From positions 1 through 64,000 of the forward strand of contig NZ_PEBS01000027.1 of assembly GCF_002869965.1 (NCBI RefSeq): DNA of 64,000 nucleotides, read 5' to 3'. Within the stretch, counting starts at the first letter, position 1; the number at the start of each line of letters is the position of its first letter. The notes beneath the pieces were generated by a model. That model saw only the letters and a list, made by a program, of their open reading frames with translations. It did no database searches and was not told the DNA's origin. Shown piece by piece: positions 19,333 through 29,330 of this stretch. The position numbers were made by a program, and so were the translations under genes. This DNA comes from Janthinobacterium sp. ROICE36 (GTDB lineage: Bacteria > Pseudomonadota > Gammaproteobacteria > Burkholderiales > Burkholderiaceae_D).

Positions 19333-20397
19333 ATGCCCCGCACCGATGATTTGCGCATTCGCGAAATGAAGGAATTGACCCCGCCGTCCCACCTGATCCG
19401 CGAATTTGCCTGCTCGGAGCAAGCCGAACAGACCGCTGCCAGCGCCCGCATTGCCCTGCACCGTATCCTGCACGGCCAGGATGACCGCCTGATGGTGGTG
19501 ATCGGACCTTGCTCCATCCACGATACCAAGGCGGCGATGGAATATGCGCGCCTGCTGGTCAAGGAGCGCGCGCGTTTCGCCGGCGAACTGGAAATCGTCA
19601 TGCGCGTCTACTTCGAGAAGCCGCGCACCACGGTGGGCTGGAAGGGCCTGATCAACGACCCGTACATGGACAACAGCTTCCGCATCAACGACGGCTTGCG
19701 CATGGCGCGCGAACTGTTGCGCAATATCAATGAGCTGGGCTTGCCTGCTGGCACCGAGTTCCTCGACGTCATCAGCCCGCAATACATCGCCGACCTGATC
19801 AGCTGGGGCGCCATCGGCGCGCGCACCACGGAGTCGCAGGTGCACCGCGAGCTGGCCTCGGGACTGTCCTGTCCCGTCGGCTTCAAGAATGGCACGGACG
19901 GCAATGTCAAGATTGCCGTGGAAGCCATCAAGGCCGCCTCGCAGCCGCACCATTTTCTCTCCGTCACGAAGGGCGGCCACTCGGCCATCGTTTCGACCAA
20001 TGGCAACGAAGATTGCCACATCATCTTGCGCGGTGGCAAGACGCCCAATTATGACGCAGCCAGCGTCGACGAAGCGTGCAAGGCCATCGCCGCGCAAGGC
20101 CTGGCGGCGCGCCTGATGATCGACGCCTCGCACGCGAATAGCTCGAAGAAACCGGAGAACCAGATCCCCGTGTGTGCCGACATCGCCAGCCAGGTGGCCG
20201 GTGGCGATGGCCGCATCGTCGGCGTGATGGTGGAATCGCATCTGGTGGCTGGGCGCCAGGATTTGATCCCGGGCAAGGAATTGATCTATGGCCAGTCCGT
20301 CACGGATGGCTGCATCGACTGGAGCGCCAGCGTGGCCGTGCTGGAAAACCTGGCGGCGGCCGTCAAGCAGCGCCGTCTGCAGGGCGACGCGCAATAA
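19333..20397 (+). CDS. aroG: 3-Deoxy-7-phosphoheptulonate (DAHP) synthase, class I (AroG/AroF type)
   Basis: Joins phosphoenolpyruvate and erythrose 4-phosphate in the first step of the shikimate pathway to Phe, Tyr and Trp. The 354-residue protein has the class I motifs DDLRI near the start, GPCSIHD, KNGTDGNV and DASHANSSK. GGAG lies 6 bases before ATG 19333; ATG 19330 is also possible. Which aromatic amino acid inhibits the enzyme cannot be told from this inspection. The Phe/Tyr-rich leader upstream suggests expression is attenuated by charged tRNA-Phe and tRNA-Tyr. The substrate erythrose 4-phosphate is a product of the transketolase encoded earlier in the window. Confidence 0.95.
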   Translation: MPRTDDLRIREMKELTPPSHLIREFACSEQAEQTAASARIALHRILHGQDDRLMVVIGPCSIHDTKAAMEYARLLVKERARFAGELEIVMRVYFEKPRTTVGWKGLINDPYMDNSFRINDGLRMARELLRNINELGLPAGTEFLDVISPQYIADLISWGAIGARTTESQVHRELASGLSCPVGFKNGTDGNVKIAVEAIKAASQPHHFLSVTKGGHSAIVSTNGNEDCHIILRGGKTPNYDAASVDEACKAIAAQGLAARLMIDASHANSSKKPENQIPVCADIASQVAGGDGRIVGVMVESHLVAGRQDLIPGKELIYGQSVTDGCIDWSASVAVLENLAAAVKQRRLQGDAQ

Positions 20398-20413
20398 GGT
20401 GGTGCGCAGCATG

Positions 20414-20450
20414 AAAAAAAGCCCGGAAAGCTAAGCTTTCCGGGCTCTTT
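20414..20450. terminator. Bidirectional terminator between aroG and receptor 2
   Basis: AGCCCGGAAAGCTAAGCTTTCCGGGCT is an almost perfect inverted repeat with an A-run on the left and a short T-run on the right. It can end both convergent transcripts. Confidence 0.9.
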
Positions 20451-20481
20451 CAGTTTTTAGCCGGGAGCAGATGCAATCAGC

Positions 20482-23328
20482 TTAGAACTTGTAGGAACCG
20501 CTCAGGTAGAACTGGCGGCCCAGGGCACTCGAGTACGATGGGTTGTAGCCCACTTGATGCGAACCCGTGTTGCGCAGGGTGAACGGCGGACTGCGATCGA
20601 ACAGGTTCAGGATGCCGCCCGTGATTTCCACATTCTTCAGTGGACGGTAAGCCGTCTGGAAGTCGAAGGTGGTATAGCTCGGTACTTCCAGCTGGATGCC
20701 ATAGCATTCGCCAGGGCTGCCGGCCACGATCACGGCGCAATCGTCAACCGTCTGTTCCTTGTCCGTGTAGCCATTGCGGTAGCTGGCGCTCAGCGTATGC
20801 GTGAACTTGGTTGTTTCAAACGTGCTGGTGGCGCGGATGATGTTGCGGAAGCTGACTTTGTCGTTCGAACCGTAACGATTCAGGCTGGTTTCCCATTGAT
20901 CATCGGTGCCCGGCGTCGTGTAGCGCGAACGCAGCAGGTAGGTACCCATCAGGCGAGTCGTCAGGCGGCCGTCCAGCAGCTTCATCTTGTGGGTGAAGTC
21001 GTAGTCGATACCGCGGTTTTCCACCTTGCCGATGTTGATAGGCAGCAGTTTGATGGCCAGCACGTCGAGGCCCGTCGAGCTGATGTGCTTGGTGGTGAAC
21101 AGGTTGGCGTACTTGGCTGGATTGTTGAAGATCAAGCTTTCAGATACCGACGTTACCTGGTCGCGGATTTCCACGTTCCACAGGTCGAACGACATGGACA
21201 GGCTCTTGATCGGCTCGAATACGGTGCCGATGCTCCACTGCTTCGACGTCTCCGGCTTCAGATCCGGATTGCCGCCCTGGAAGGCTTCAAACTGCTGGCG
21301 TCCCACGCCGCTGCAGTAACCGGCCAGCGGGTGGCCGCCCATACCGTTCGCTGCCGTCAGTGGACATTGGTAGTTACCGCCTGTGACACCCCAGTCTTCC
21401 AGTGGACCGGCGATTTCCTGCATGCTGGCGGCGCGGAAACCGGTACCGGCTGCGGCGCGGAACATCAGGCTCTTGGTCGCGGAATACTTGCCGCTGACTT
21501 TCCAGGTGGTGGCGTTTTCCTTCTTGCCTACCGTCTTGCCCGTCAACTTGTCATCGATGGCGCCAATCTGGTCATAACGCAGCGAGCCCGTCATTTCCAG
21601 CTTCTTCGAGATCGGCAGCATCAGCTCGGCGTATGCGCCTGCATTGTCGCGTGCGTATTCGCTGTCGACTTGTTGATTGTCAAACAGGATTTGTGCTTGT
21701 CTGGCGACGTCTGCCTGTTGCATCTTGTACGAGGTGTTGCGGAAGTCGGCGCCCACGCCCAGCATGGCGGTGCCGCCCGGCAGCGAGAACACGGGACGCG
21801 ATGCGCGGCCGTCGACGCCCTTCATTTCCACGGTTTGCGTGTTGTAGGTGCCGCTGAAACCCGTGCCCATCAGTGCCTGGCGCATGGCGTCAGGCATGGA
21901 GCCCACCGGGTAGGCGAATGGGTCGATATTGCCGGCGTCGATCTGGGCGTTGAACTTGTCGGACAGCGGGAAGCCGCTGACGTAGTCCTGCGTTTGCTTG
22001 TTTTTCGAGTATGTCACGGCCGTATTGATATCCCAGCCGAATGCACTGCCTTCCACGCCACCGACGAGGTGGGTGGCCTTGGTGCCGTAGTCGTACACGC
22101 GGTTGCCCATTTCGGACAGGCGATATTTGGCGACGCCGCTCACGGCATTGGCCAGTTGCGATGGGCTCAACTGCGAGGCCAGGTACTTGCTGAACAGTGG
22201 CGAATTCGGGGAAATGGAGAAATCGGCCGGGTATGGTGCGATACTGGCCTTGATGCGCGCTTCGGTATAGGCGAAGTCATAGAAACCCTGCCAGCCGGTC
22301 TTGCCCAGCTTGACGGTACCCGAACTGAACAGCGAGTCGCGCTTCGATTCCGGATTGATTTCAATGGTTGACGGCGAGTCGAAATAGCAATTGCCATCGC
22401 CGTAGAAGTCCATATTGCTAGGCGCGCACTTGCCGCCATTGGCCAGTGCATACGGATTGGCGAGGTTGACGCTGTCGACAAATGGTTTGTTGGTTTCTGG
22501 GTTGATCACCACATTGCCGTTCGCATCGGTACGGTTGTAGTTGACGCTGGCATTGGCTGGCGCCGAGCGCGAGGAACCGTTGATGAATTGCAGCGCCTTG
22601 CCGGTCTTCGGATCGTTGAAATTGATGATGCCGCTTTTTGCGAAGCTGCGCTGCGCTGCTTTCAGCGATTTTTGTTCGTCATGGCTGGCCGACACGAAAA
22701 TGCTGTAGCCGTCTTCGTCGATGTCGCCGAAGCCCTTGCTGATCGAAACCGAGTTGCTGGCGCCGCCTTTTTCCTCTGGACGCGAGTACTTGGCATTGAT
22801 TTCCAGCGGCGATGCGCCTTTTTTCAGGATGAAGTTGACCACCCCGGCGATGGCGTCAGCGCCGTACAAGGCCGACGCGCCGTCCGTCAGCACTTCGACG
22901 CGCTCGATAGCGGCCAGTGGAATCGAGTTCAGGTCGATGGTGGTGCCGGAATTGGATGGCGCAAGACGGCGGCCGTTCAGTAGCACCAGCGTATAGGCTG
23001 CGCCAATATCGTGGATCGACGCCGTGGTGACGCCACCGCCGCCGCCGCCCACCGAATCGGCGGCCACGGAGAAGCCCTGCATCGCAGGAATTTGCTGGAT
23101 GAAATCGGTGACCGTGGTGACGCCGGTTTTCTTGATGTCTTTCTGATTGAACGACTGCACGGGCAGCGACGCTTCGGAAGCGATACGCTTGATGCTCGAA
23201 CCCGTGACTTCCACGCGTTGCATGGTGCCATCTGTTGTTTCTTGCGCATACGCGGCGTGCATGCTCAGGGCCATGCCGCCTGCAAACATCAGGCGCAGCG
23301 ACCGCGATATTACATTTTCTATCATCAT
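20482..23328 (-). CDS. TonB-dependent outer membrane receptor 2
   Basis: About 948 residues. The signal peptide (SRSLRLMFAGGMALSMHAA) is followed by VEVTGSSIKRIASE, a plug with a Gly6 stretch (SVGGGGGGVTT), LVLLNGRR and RVEVLTDGASALYGADAIAG, then a barrel with AAAGTGFRA and a C-terminal YKF. The ATG at 23328 has AAGGAA 7 bases upstream; the open frame reaches 23415. Substrate unknown. It is the last of three receptors in a row on the minus strand, and its TTGACA promoter lies at 23452-23480. The signal peptide resembles that of receptor 4, so the two are probably paralogues. Confidence 0.92.
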   Translation of the reverse strand: MMIENVISRSLRLMFAGGMALSMHAAYAQETTDGTMQRVEVTGSSIKRIASEASLPVQSFNQKDIKKTGVTTVTDFIQQIPAMQGFSVAADSVGGGGGGVTTASIHDIGAAYTLVLLNGRRLAPSNSGTTIDLNSIPLAAIERVEVLTDGASALYGADAIAGVVNFILKKGASPLEINAKYSRPEEKGGASNSVSISKGFGDIDEDGYSIFVSASHDEQKSLKAAQRSFAKSGIINFNDPKTGKALQFINGSSRSAPANASVNYNRTDANGNVVINPETNKPFVDSVNLANPYALANGGKCAPSNMDFYGDGNCYFDSPSTIEINPESKRDSLFSSGTVKLGKTGWQGFYDFAYTEARIKASIAPYPADFSISPNSPLFSKYLASQLSPSQLANAVSGVAKYRLSEMGNRVYDYGTKATHLVGGVEGSAFGWDINTAVTYSKNKQTQDYVSGFPLSDKFNAQIDAGNIDPFAYPVGSMPDAMRQALMGTGFSGTYNTQTVEMKGVDGRASRPVFSLPGGTAMLGVGADFRNTSYKMQQADVARQAQILFDNQQVDSEYARDNAGAYAELMLPISKKLEMTGSLRYDQIGAIDDKLTGKTVGKKENATTWKVSGKYSATKSLMFRAAAGTGFRAASMQEIAGPLEDWGVTGGNYQCPLTAANGMGGHPLAGYCSGVGRQQFEAFQGGNPDLKPETSKQWSIGTVFEPIKSLSMSFDLWNVEIRDQVTSVSESLIFNNPAKYANLFTTKHISSTGLDVLAIKLLPINIGKVENRGIDYDFTHKMKLLDGRLTTRLMGTYLLRSRYTTPGTDDQWETSLNRYGSNDKVSFRNIIRATSTFETTKFTHTLSASYRNGYTDKEQTVDDCAVIVAGSPGECYGIQLEVPSYTTFDFQTAYRPLKNVEITGGILNLFDRSPPFTLRNTGSHQVGYNPSYSSALGRQFYLSGSYKF

Positions 23329-23588
23329 CTGAAATTCCTTGTTATTGTGATAAAGGCGGCAATTATTTTGAGATAACTTGTTGCTTGCCAACAATTTATT
23401 TTCCTTTTTGAACATCCACCAATGAAAATTCTGTAAATTTTCAGGGCCTTCATCAAAACATTCATGATTCAGATTGTCAATTTCGTGCGGATTTTTTGGA
23501 CGAAATGCAACATTTTGCTATTTTTTTTGCATTGCTTCAGGAATAAAGTATCGTGAGCCCTTGTCAGACGTGCTCAGATGGGTAAAAT
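23329..23588. other. Upstream region of receptor 2
   Basis: AT-rich intergenic stretch without a gene. It carries the minus-strand promoter at 23452-23480 and borders the terminator of receptor 3. Confidence 0.5.
23452..23480 (-). promoter_or_regulatory. Promoter of receptor 2
   Basis: On the minus strand TTGACA (23475-23480) is followed after exactly 17 bases by TTTGAT (23452-23457). This gives a leader of about 115 bases. Confidence 0.55.
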
Positions 23589-23624
23589 AAAACGGCGCAC
23601 ATCATCGCTGATGGCGCCGCTTTT
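23589..23624 (-). terminator. Terminator of receptor 3
   Basis: On the minus strand GCGGCGCCATCA pairs with TGATGTGCGCCG (two mismatched bases bulge). It is followed by TTTTATTTT, about 60 bases after the receptor 3 stop. Confidence 0.75.
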
Positions 23625-23684
23625 CTGTTGCTGGCACGCTGTTGCCAGCGCTGCCTGTGTTATCTATCGACCTGAAAATTCCCC

Positions 23685-26354
23685 TTAAAACGTATAGCTG
23701 CCACGCAAGTAGTAGGCGCGCCCGAGCGGGTCCGTGTAGCGCGGGTCATAGCCTTTCTGGAATAGGGTGCCCTGGTTCGAGAACGGCGGTTCCTTGTCCA
23801 GCAGGTTTTTCACGCCGGCCGTCAGCAGCATGCCTTTCCACGCATAGCTGCCCGACACGTTCAGCAGGCTGTAGGAGGGCACATCGTGGCGGTATTGCGG
23901 ATCGACCTGGTTCTGGTCCGTGTAGCCGGACTTGAACGATTGCGACACGGTGGCGCCCCAGTTGCCCATGCGCCAGTTCAACGCCGCCGTATGTTTCCAG
24001 CGGAACACGGGATTGTTGTCCGCATAGCGGCCCACGTTGGCGATGAATTCGCCGCCGCGCTCGTTCTGGTAGTCATACTTGTGGGTCCAGGTGCCGTCGA
24101 CCGACACGCTGAAATCGCCATACGCGCCACGGCCCAGGCGCGCATTCAGGCTGACGTCGATGCCGTCGGTTTTCACTTCGCCGAGGTTGTCGTTCAAGTC
24201 CAGGATGGCGAAAGGCGAACCGTCGGGATTGCGCAGGAACAAGGCCTTGTATTTTTCGTAGTTGCCGTAGATCGACTGTTCGGGCAACGATGAAATCTTG
24301 TCCTTCAGATGGATGTTCCAGTAATCGATGGCGACGGTGACTTCCTTGACTGGTTCGAGTACGAGGCCGAAGGCGAAGGTGGTAGATTTTTCCGGTTTCA
24401 GCTTTTCATTGCCGCCTTGCAGCTTGAATTGCTGCAAGTCGCAATCGCGCAGGGGATTGGCGCCCGGCTGCGGCACGCCACCTGGGCAGAGGATGGGATC
24501 GTCGTAGGAATCGTTGGTATCGTTCTTCGACGGAGGCGCATTCTTTTCAAACAGGGTGGGAGCGCGGAAGCCCGTGCTGGCCGAGCCGCGCAGCACCAGC
24601 GAGCTGCTGGCCTGGTAGCGCAGGGCCAGCTTGGGATTGGTGGTGCTGCCCACATCGCTGTAATGGTCGAAGCGGGCGGCCAGCTGCACTTCCAGATCCT
24701 TGATTAATGGCAAGTTGACTTCGCCGAAGACGGCCTGGATCGTGCGTGAGCCGCTCTTCGAGAGCGAGCCGGACAAGCCGGAACTGGTAGCCTGACTGGC
24801 GATATCGCGGTTGACATTGAAGTCGGCTTTTTCACGCCGCAGTTCACCGCCCAGTGCGATCGCCAGCGGGCCGCCGGCCAGTTGCATCAGTTCGCGGCTG
24901 CCCTTGATGTCGAAGCCCGTGGTGGTGACTTTGGCGTTCTGCACTTCGCCGCGCAGGGCCGTGCTGTCGAGGTAGGTCTTGCCGGCCGTGTCTTGCATGC
25001 CGAACGGGTTCAGTATGCCATTGAGCACACCGGCTGCAAACGACGCATCCTGCACATAGCCGCCCGTAAATTTTTCCGACGACTTGCTGATGGCGTGGCT
25101 CAGGCCCGTTTTGTAGTCCCAGCCCGCCAGTTCGCCTTCGAGGGCCAGCACCAGGCGGTCCGCCTTGCCAGTGGAATCGATCTGCCGCTGGCCCGCTTCG
25201 ACGGGGCGCCAGTTGACGCTCAGAGGCTGGCCGGACAGGCCCGGCTGGGCCGGCACGCCGCCCGCATTGCCCGGATAGTATTTGCTTGTATTGGGCAAGA
25301 TCAAGCCTATTTGTGGCGGTGGCGCAGTGCGCGCCTTGACCTTGTTTTCCGAATGCAGATATTCCACGGTGGCCAAGTGGCCGCCGCCCAGCTTGAAGGC
25401 GCCCTTGCCGAAGAATGCCATTTGCTCCTGTGCCGGCAGGTCGTCGATCTGCCGCGTGTAATCCTGGCGACAGGTGCCGTTGGCCGCCGCCACGGACAGG
25501 GGCGGGTTGCAGCCGGTGGCCGCATACGGATTGCCGGCCAGGCCCTTGCCGCCGTTGGCTGCGGCATCGAAGTAGTTGCCGGGGAAAGTGGTGCCGCTGG
25601 TGAGCGACAGGCCGCGCGAGGGGACGATGCCCGTTGCCGAGAAGGCGCGGTCTTGCGAGGTCAGTACATTCTGCTTGTGGTAATCGACCACGCCAAAAAT
25701 ATTGTAGCCGTCCGTATCGAGCTTGCCGAAGCCCGTCGACAGGTTGATGCGGTGTTCGCCAGCCCCCTTGTGCTCGGGCGCGACGACTTCGGCGGTGATA
25801 TTCGTGACGTTGACGGAGCGCTTGGTGATGAAGTTGATGACGCCGCCGATGGCGTCCGTGCCGTAGATGGCCGAGGCGCCGTCGCGCAGCACTTCGACGC
25901 GCTCCAGGGCGGCGATGGGAATGATGTTCAGGTCGACGCTGGCGCCGTCATACGGATGGTTGGCGATGCGCCGGCCATTGAGCAGCACCAGGGTCTTGTC
26001 GCCGCCCAGGCCGCGCAAGTCGGCGCTGGCCTGGCCGCCCGTGGGCAAGCCGCTGGTATTGCCGCCGACGGCATTGCCGCTGCCCATGCTGGAGGAATTC
26101 GAGGGTATCTTGCTGAGCACTTCCTGGGCCGTGGTCAGGCCCTGCTTGGCAAAGTCTTCGGCCTTGAAGATGGAGAGAGGGGTGGCTGTTTCCGAAACCA
26201 GCCGCTTGATGGAAGAACCGGTGACTTCGACCCGCTGCATGGCGGGCGTGCCGGCTGCGTCGGTATCCTGCGCCATGGCCGCATGGCCATACGCGCCGAG
26301 CAAGGCGGCGCACAGCAGGCGTAAGGTAGGGGAGGGACTGCGGGTTTGCGTCAT
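23685..26354 (-). CDS. TonB-dependent outer membrane receptor 3
   Basis: About 889 residues. The signal peptide ends HAAMAQ; then VEVTGSSIKRLVSETATPLS, a plug with LRGLGGDKTLVLLNGRR and RVEVLRDGASAIYGTDAIGG, and a barrel with GSASTGFRAPTLFE and a terminal SYTF. ATG at 26354 has AGGAGTG upstream. The predicted loops contain short Cys pairs (CNPPLSVAAANGTC and CPGG...CDLQQ). Substrate unknown. It lies between receptors 2 and 4 and has its own terminator. Confidence 0.92.
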   Translation of the reverse strand: MTQTRSPSPTLRLLCAALLGAYGHAAMAQDTDAAGTPAMQRVEVTGSSIKRLVSETATPLSIFKAEDFAKQGLTTAQEVLSKIPSNSSSMGSGNAVGGNTSGLPTGGQASADLRGLGGDKTLVLLNGRRIANHPYDGASVDLNIIPIAALERVEVLRDGASAIYGTDAIGGVINFITKRSVNVTNITAEVVAPEHKGAGEHRINLSTGFGKLDTDGYNIFGVVDYHKQNVLTSQDRAFSATGIVPSRGLSLTSGTTFPGNYFDAAANGGKGLAGNPYAATGCNPPLSVAAANGTCRQDYTRQIDDLPAQEQMAFFGKGAFKLGGGHLATVEYLHSENKVKARTAPPPQIGLILPNTSKYYPGNAGGVPAQPGLSGQPLSVNWRPVEAGQRQIDSTGKADRLVLALEGELAGWDYKTGLSHAISKSSEKFTGGYVQDASFAAGVLNGILNPFGMQDTAGKTYLDSTALRGEVQNAKVTTTGFDIKGSRELMQLAGGPLAIALGGELRREKADFNVNRDIASQATSSGLSGSLSKSGSRTIQAVFGEVNLPLIKDLEVQLAARFDHYSDVGSTTNPKLALRYQASSSLVLRGSASTGFRAPTLFEKNAPPSKNDTNDSYDDPILCPGGVPQPGANPLRDCDLQQFKLQGGNEKLKPEKSTTFAFGLVLEPVKEVTVAIDYWNIHLKDKISSLPEQSIYGNYEKYKALFLRNPDGSPFAILDLNDNLGEVKTDGIDVSLNARLGRGAYGDFSVSVDGTWTHKYDYQNERGGEFIANVGRYADNNPVFRWKHTAALNWRMGNWGATVSQSFKSGYTDQNQVDPQYRHDVPSYSLLNVSGSYAWKGMLLTAGVKNLLDKEPPFSNQGTLFQKGYDPRYTDPLGRAYYLRGSYTF

Positions 26355-26482
26355 CTGACACTCCTGTGGCGTGGGTTTGGCCAAGTGGCTTGCAAGGGAG
26401 TTTTACAGGTGCGCAGCAGATAAGGTTTGCGCTGGCGCAATATGCGTGCGGATGAGTGACCTGGCGCCACAGTCACGGACGA

Positions 26483-26509
26483 AAAAAGGCGGTGATTGCT
26501 CACCGCCTT
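26483..26509 (-). terminator. Terminator of receptor 4
   Basis: On the minus strand AAGGCGGTGAGCAATCACCGCCTTTTTTC forms a GGCGGTGA/TCACCGCC stem followed by a T-run, about 20 bases after the receptor 4 stop. Confidence 0.85.
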
Positions 26510-26531
26510 GCGTCAGGATACAGCTGTCAGC

Positions 26532-29330
26532 TTAGAAGAACTTGTAGCTGGCGCCCAGTTTGAAGTAGCGGCCGATGGCGCCACTGGCATCCATCGGGTT
26601 GTAGCTCATGCCGCCGTAGGTCAGCGGGTCGAGCGGCGCGATCTTGTCGGTCACGTTGTTGATCGAAGCAAATAATTGCAACTGTTTGTTGACGTTCCAA
26701 CGGCTCGACAGGTCGAGCGTGGTGAACGAGGCGAGCTTGCAACCGTTCGGCGCCGCGCTGCCATCGGCCAGCTTGGAAGCGCACGGCTTGCCTTCAAACA
26801 GAATGTTTTTCATGTCCGAGCGGTAGTTCAGCACGCCGCTGACGTTCCAGTTGCCCAGGTCCCACGAGCCGGTGAGATTGATCTTGTCCTTTGGCGTGCC
26901 GGCGCAGTTGGAGGTGTCGCAATTGCCATGCGTACCGGCGAACTGGTAGCTCACGGTGGACGACTCGGCCCGCACCCATGAGGCGATGTGGGTCCAGGTC
27001 AGGCCGAACGTGGCGCGGCCGTAGTCGCCCAGGCGCACGCGCTGTTTGATGTCCAGGTCGATCCCCTTGATCTCCGTAAAGCTGGAGTTGCGGTACGGCG
27101 CCTTGGTGATCAGCAAGGTGCCCGTGTTCGGCGTGACGACGCCATTGATGGTCAGATTGTTGTCGGCGCGGATGGCGGTCGGCAGGGCGGCCGCTTCGTT
27201 GTACGGCAGCGGATTGATCTCGTTTTCACGCTTGATCTTCCAGCCATCGAGCGACAGACTGGTATCGTTGAACGGATCCCACACCAGGCCCAAGGTGTAG
27301 CCCTTGGATTTTTCCGGCTTGAGGCTAGGGTCGCCGATCTTGACGGCCGCCACTTGCAGTTCGCAGTCGCTGGCATTGGCGCCCGGCAGGCGGGTGCCGC
27401 CCGGGCAGCGCACGGGATCGCTCACCGTCGAGGTGCCCGTCGATTGCGAGTTGGCATTGCTTTCGGCCGGTCCTGGAGCACGGAAGCCTTCCGAATACGT
27501 GCCGCGCACGGCGAAGGTTTTCAGTGGCGTCCACTTGGCGCCCAGTTTCGGTGTGGTCGACGAGAAACGGTCGTATTTGTCGTAACGCAAGGCGCCCGAC
27601 AGTTCAACCGTCTTGAAGACGGGCGCCAGCACTTCCAGGAATACGGCCGAGACCTTGCTGTCGCCCTTGGCGGCGACATAGCTGGAGTTGATGGAGCCGT
27701 TTTCCGTGCCCGACAGCGAAGGATTGTCGAGCTTGTCGCGGCGGTGTTCCGCGCCGACGGCCAGGCCCAAGGCGCCACCGGGCAATTGCATCAGCTCGCG
27801 CGACGCCTTGAAGTCGATGATGTCGAGCTTGGTGGTGGAATCGGAGGTGGCGTTGGTCACCATGGCCGCGTACAGCGAGGCCGGATTCTTGTTCGCCTGC
27901 GCGCCGATGTAGTATGGGAAATACTTGCTATTCGGATTGCCCAGGGCATCCTTGACGACGGCCATGTTGAGCATGTTGCTGTAATCGAGGTGCAGCTTCG
28001 ATTCCGAATGCGTATAGCCGGCATCGTAGTCCCAGCCCATGGCGTTGCCCTTGACGCCGAGCACGATGCGGTTGAACTCATTGTTGGCCTGGCGCGTGCT
28101 GGCGCCCACGTCGAAGGCCTGGTAGCGCACGCGCACCGGTACGCCATACGGATTTTGCGGGTGGCCAGCAGCCAGCACGATGGTGGTGCCGGCGCCGGAG
28201 CCGTAGTTGACGACGCCAGTCGGACTGGCGGCATTCGGCGGGAAGGCAATGGTCGGCGTGATGGACGGTGGTATCAGGGTAAAGGCCGTATCGCGCTTCG
28301 AATAGCCCGCTTCCGCGTACACCTGGGTATCGGCATTGACTTGCCAGGTGCCGCGCGTGTACAGGTTGATCGATTCGATCTTCGGCTGCATCGAGCGGAA
28401 CTGGTCGTGGTGCCACAGACAGCCACCTTTCGGATCTTGCGGTGAAGACACGGACAAGGTGGAGCAGCCGGGCAGGGAGACATAGTTGTTGGTGACGGGG
28501 TCGCGGATCAGGCCCGCTGGTGAGGCATTCGCATCGTTGTTGCCGTTGATGTAACCGCCGGCGAACTGGGTGTTGATCGCATAGCCATACGGACGCAGGT
28601 CAGCCTTGCCTATCCATTTGCGACCGGAGCGCTCGTTGTTCATCAGCATGTCCGATTTGCTGTATTCGGCATTGACGACGACGTTGAATTTATCCGTATC
28701 CAGGTTGCCCTTGCCAAAGGTCAGCGAGGCACGGTGCTGCTTGGCGTCGCTGTCGCCGGAGATGCCCGTGTCGCCCTTCAGGGTCAGGCCTTCGAAGTCC
28801 TTGCGCAGGATGATGTTGACGACGCCGGCGATGGCGTCCGCGCCGTAGGTCGACGAAGCGCCATCCTTGAGGATTTCGATGCGTTCGACGATCTGCATCG
28901 GCACGGTGGACAGGTCGGTAAAGCTTTTCTGACCATCGTCAGCGCGCGCGAACGGCGCCATGCGGCGGCCATTGAGCAAGACCAGGGTCGAGGTGGCGCC
29001 TAGGCCGCGCAGCGAGATGGCAGTCGAACCGGCAGCAAAACCGTTGCCGAAACCCGTTGGCAGGGAGCCGGCGCCATCGGCGGTGAGGGTTTGCAGGTAT
29101 TCGGCGACGGTGGCCTTGCCCGATTTCATCAAGTCGTCGCGGGTGATGACCTGTACCGGTGATGCGGTCTCGGCCGTGGCCCGTTTGATGCTCGAGCCTG
29201 TAATTTCCACACGTTGCACATTGGCGTCTTGCGCCATTGCCGGCGCAGCCATCATGCCTAGGCTGAGCGCTGCTACGCTACCCGAAAAAATCAGGCGTAC
29301 GGAGCGGGACATCACTGTTTCCATCATCAT
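26532..29330 (-). CDS. TonB-dependent outer membrane receptor 4
   Basis: About 932 residues. The signal peptide (SRSVRLIFSGSVAALSLG, ending AMAQ) precedes VEITGSSIKRATAETASPVQ. The plug has SLRGLGATSTLVLLNGRR and RIEILKDGASSTYGADAIAG; the barrel has TYSEGFRAPGPAE and ends SYKFF. The first of three ATGs (29330) has GGAG about 9 bases upstream; the open frame continues to 29432. It is transcribed away from the peptide ABC transporter that starts at 29934, which makes a peptide substrate plausible but unproven. Confidence 0.92.
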   Translation of the reverse strand: MMMETVMSRSVRLIFSGSVAALSLGMMAAPAMAQDANVQRVEITGSSIKRATAETASPVQVITRDDLMKSGKATVAEYLQTLTADGAGSLPTGFGNGFAAGSTAISLRGLGATSTLVLLNGRRMAPFARADDGQKSFTDLSTVPMQIVERIEILKDGASSTYGADAIAGVVNIILRKDFEGLTLKGDTGISGDSDAKQHRASLTFGKGNLDTDKFNVVVNAEYSKSDMLMNNERSGRKWIGKADLRPYGYAINTQFAGGYINGNNDANASPAGLIRDPVTNNYVSLPGCSTLSVSSPQDPKGGCLWHHDQFRSMQPKIESINLYTRGTWQVNADTQVYAEAGYSKRDTAFTLIPPSITPTIAFPPNAASPTGVVNYGSGAGTTIVLAAGHPQNPYGVPVRVRYQAFDVGASTRQANNEFNRIVLGVKGNAMGWDYDAGYTHSESKLHLDYSNMLNMAVVKDALGNPNSKYFPYYIGAQANKNPASLYAAMVTNATSDSTTKLDIIDFKASRELMQLPGGALGLAVGAEHRRDKLDNPSLSGTENGSINSSYVAAKGDSKVSAVFLEVLAPVFKTVELSGALRYDKYDRFSSTTPKLGAKWTPLKTFAVRGTYSEGFRAPGPAESNANSQSTGTSTVSDPVRCPGGTRLPGANASDCELQVAAVKIGDPSLKPEKSKGYTLGLVWDPFNDTSLSLDGWKIKRENEINPLPYNEAAALPTAIRADNNLTINGVVTPNTGTLLITKAPYRNSSFTEIKGIDLDIKQRVRLGDYGRATFGLTWTHIASWVRAESSTVSYQFAGTHGNCDTSNCAGTPKDKINLTGSWDLGNWNVSGVLNYRSDMKNILFEGKPCASKLADGSAAPNGCKLASFTTLDLSSRWNVNKQLQLFASINNVTDKIAPLDPLTYGGMSYNPMDASGAIGRYFKLGASYKFF

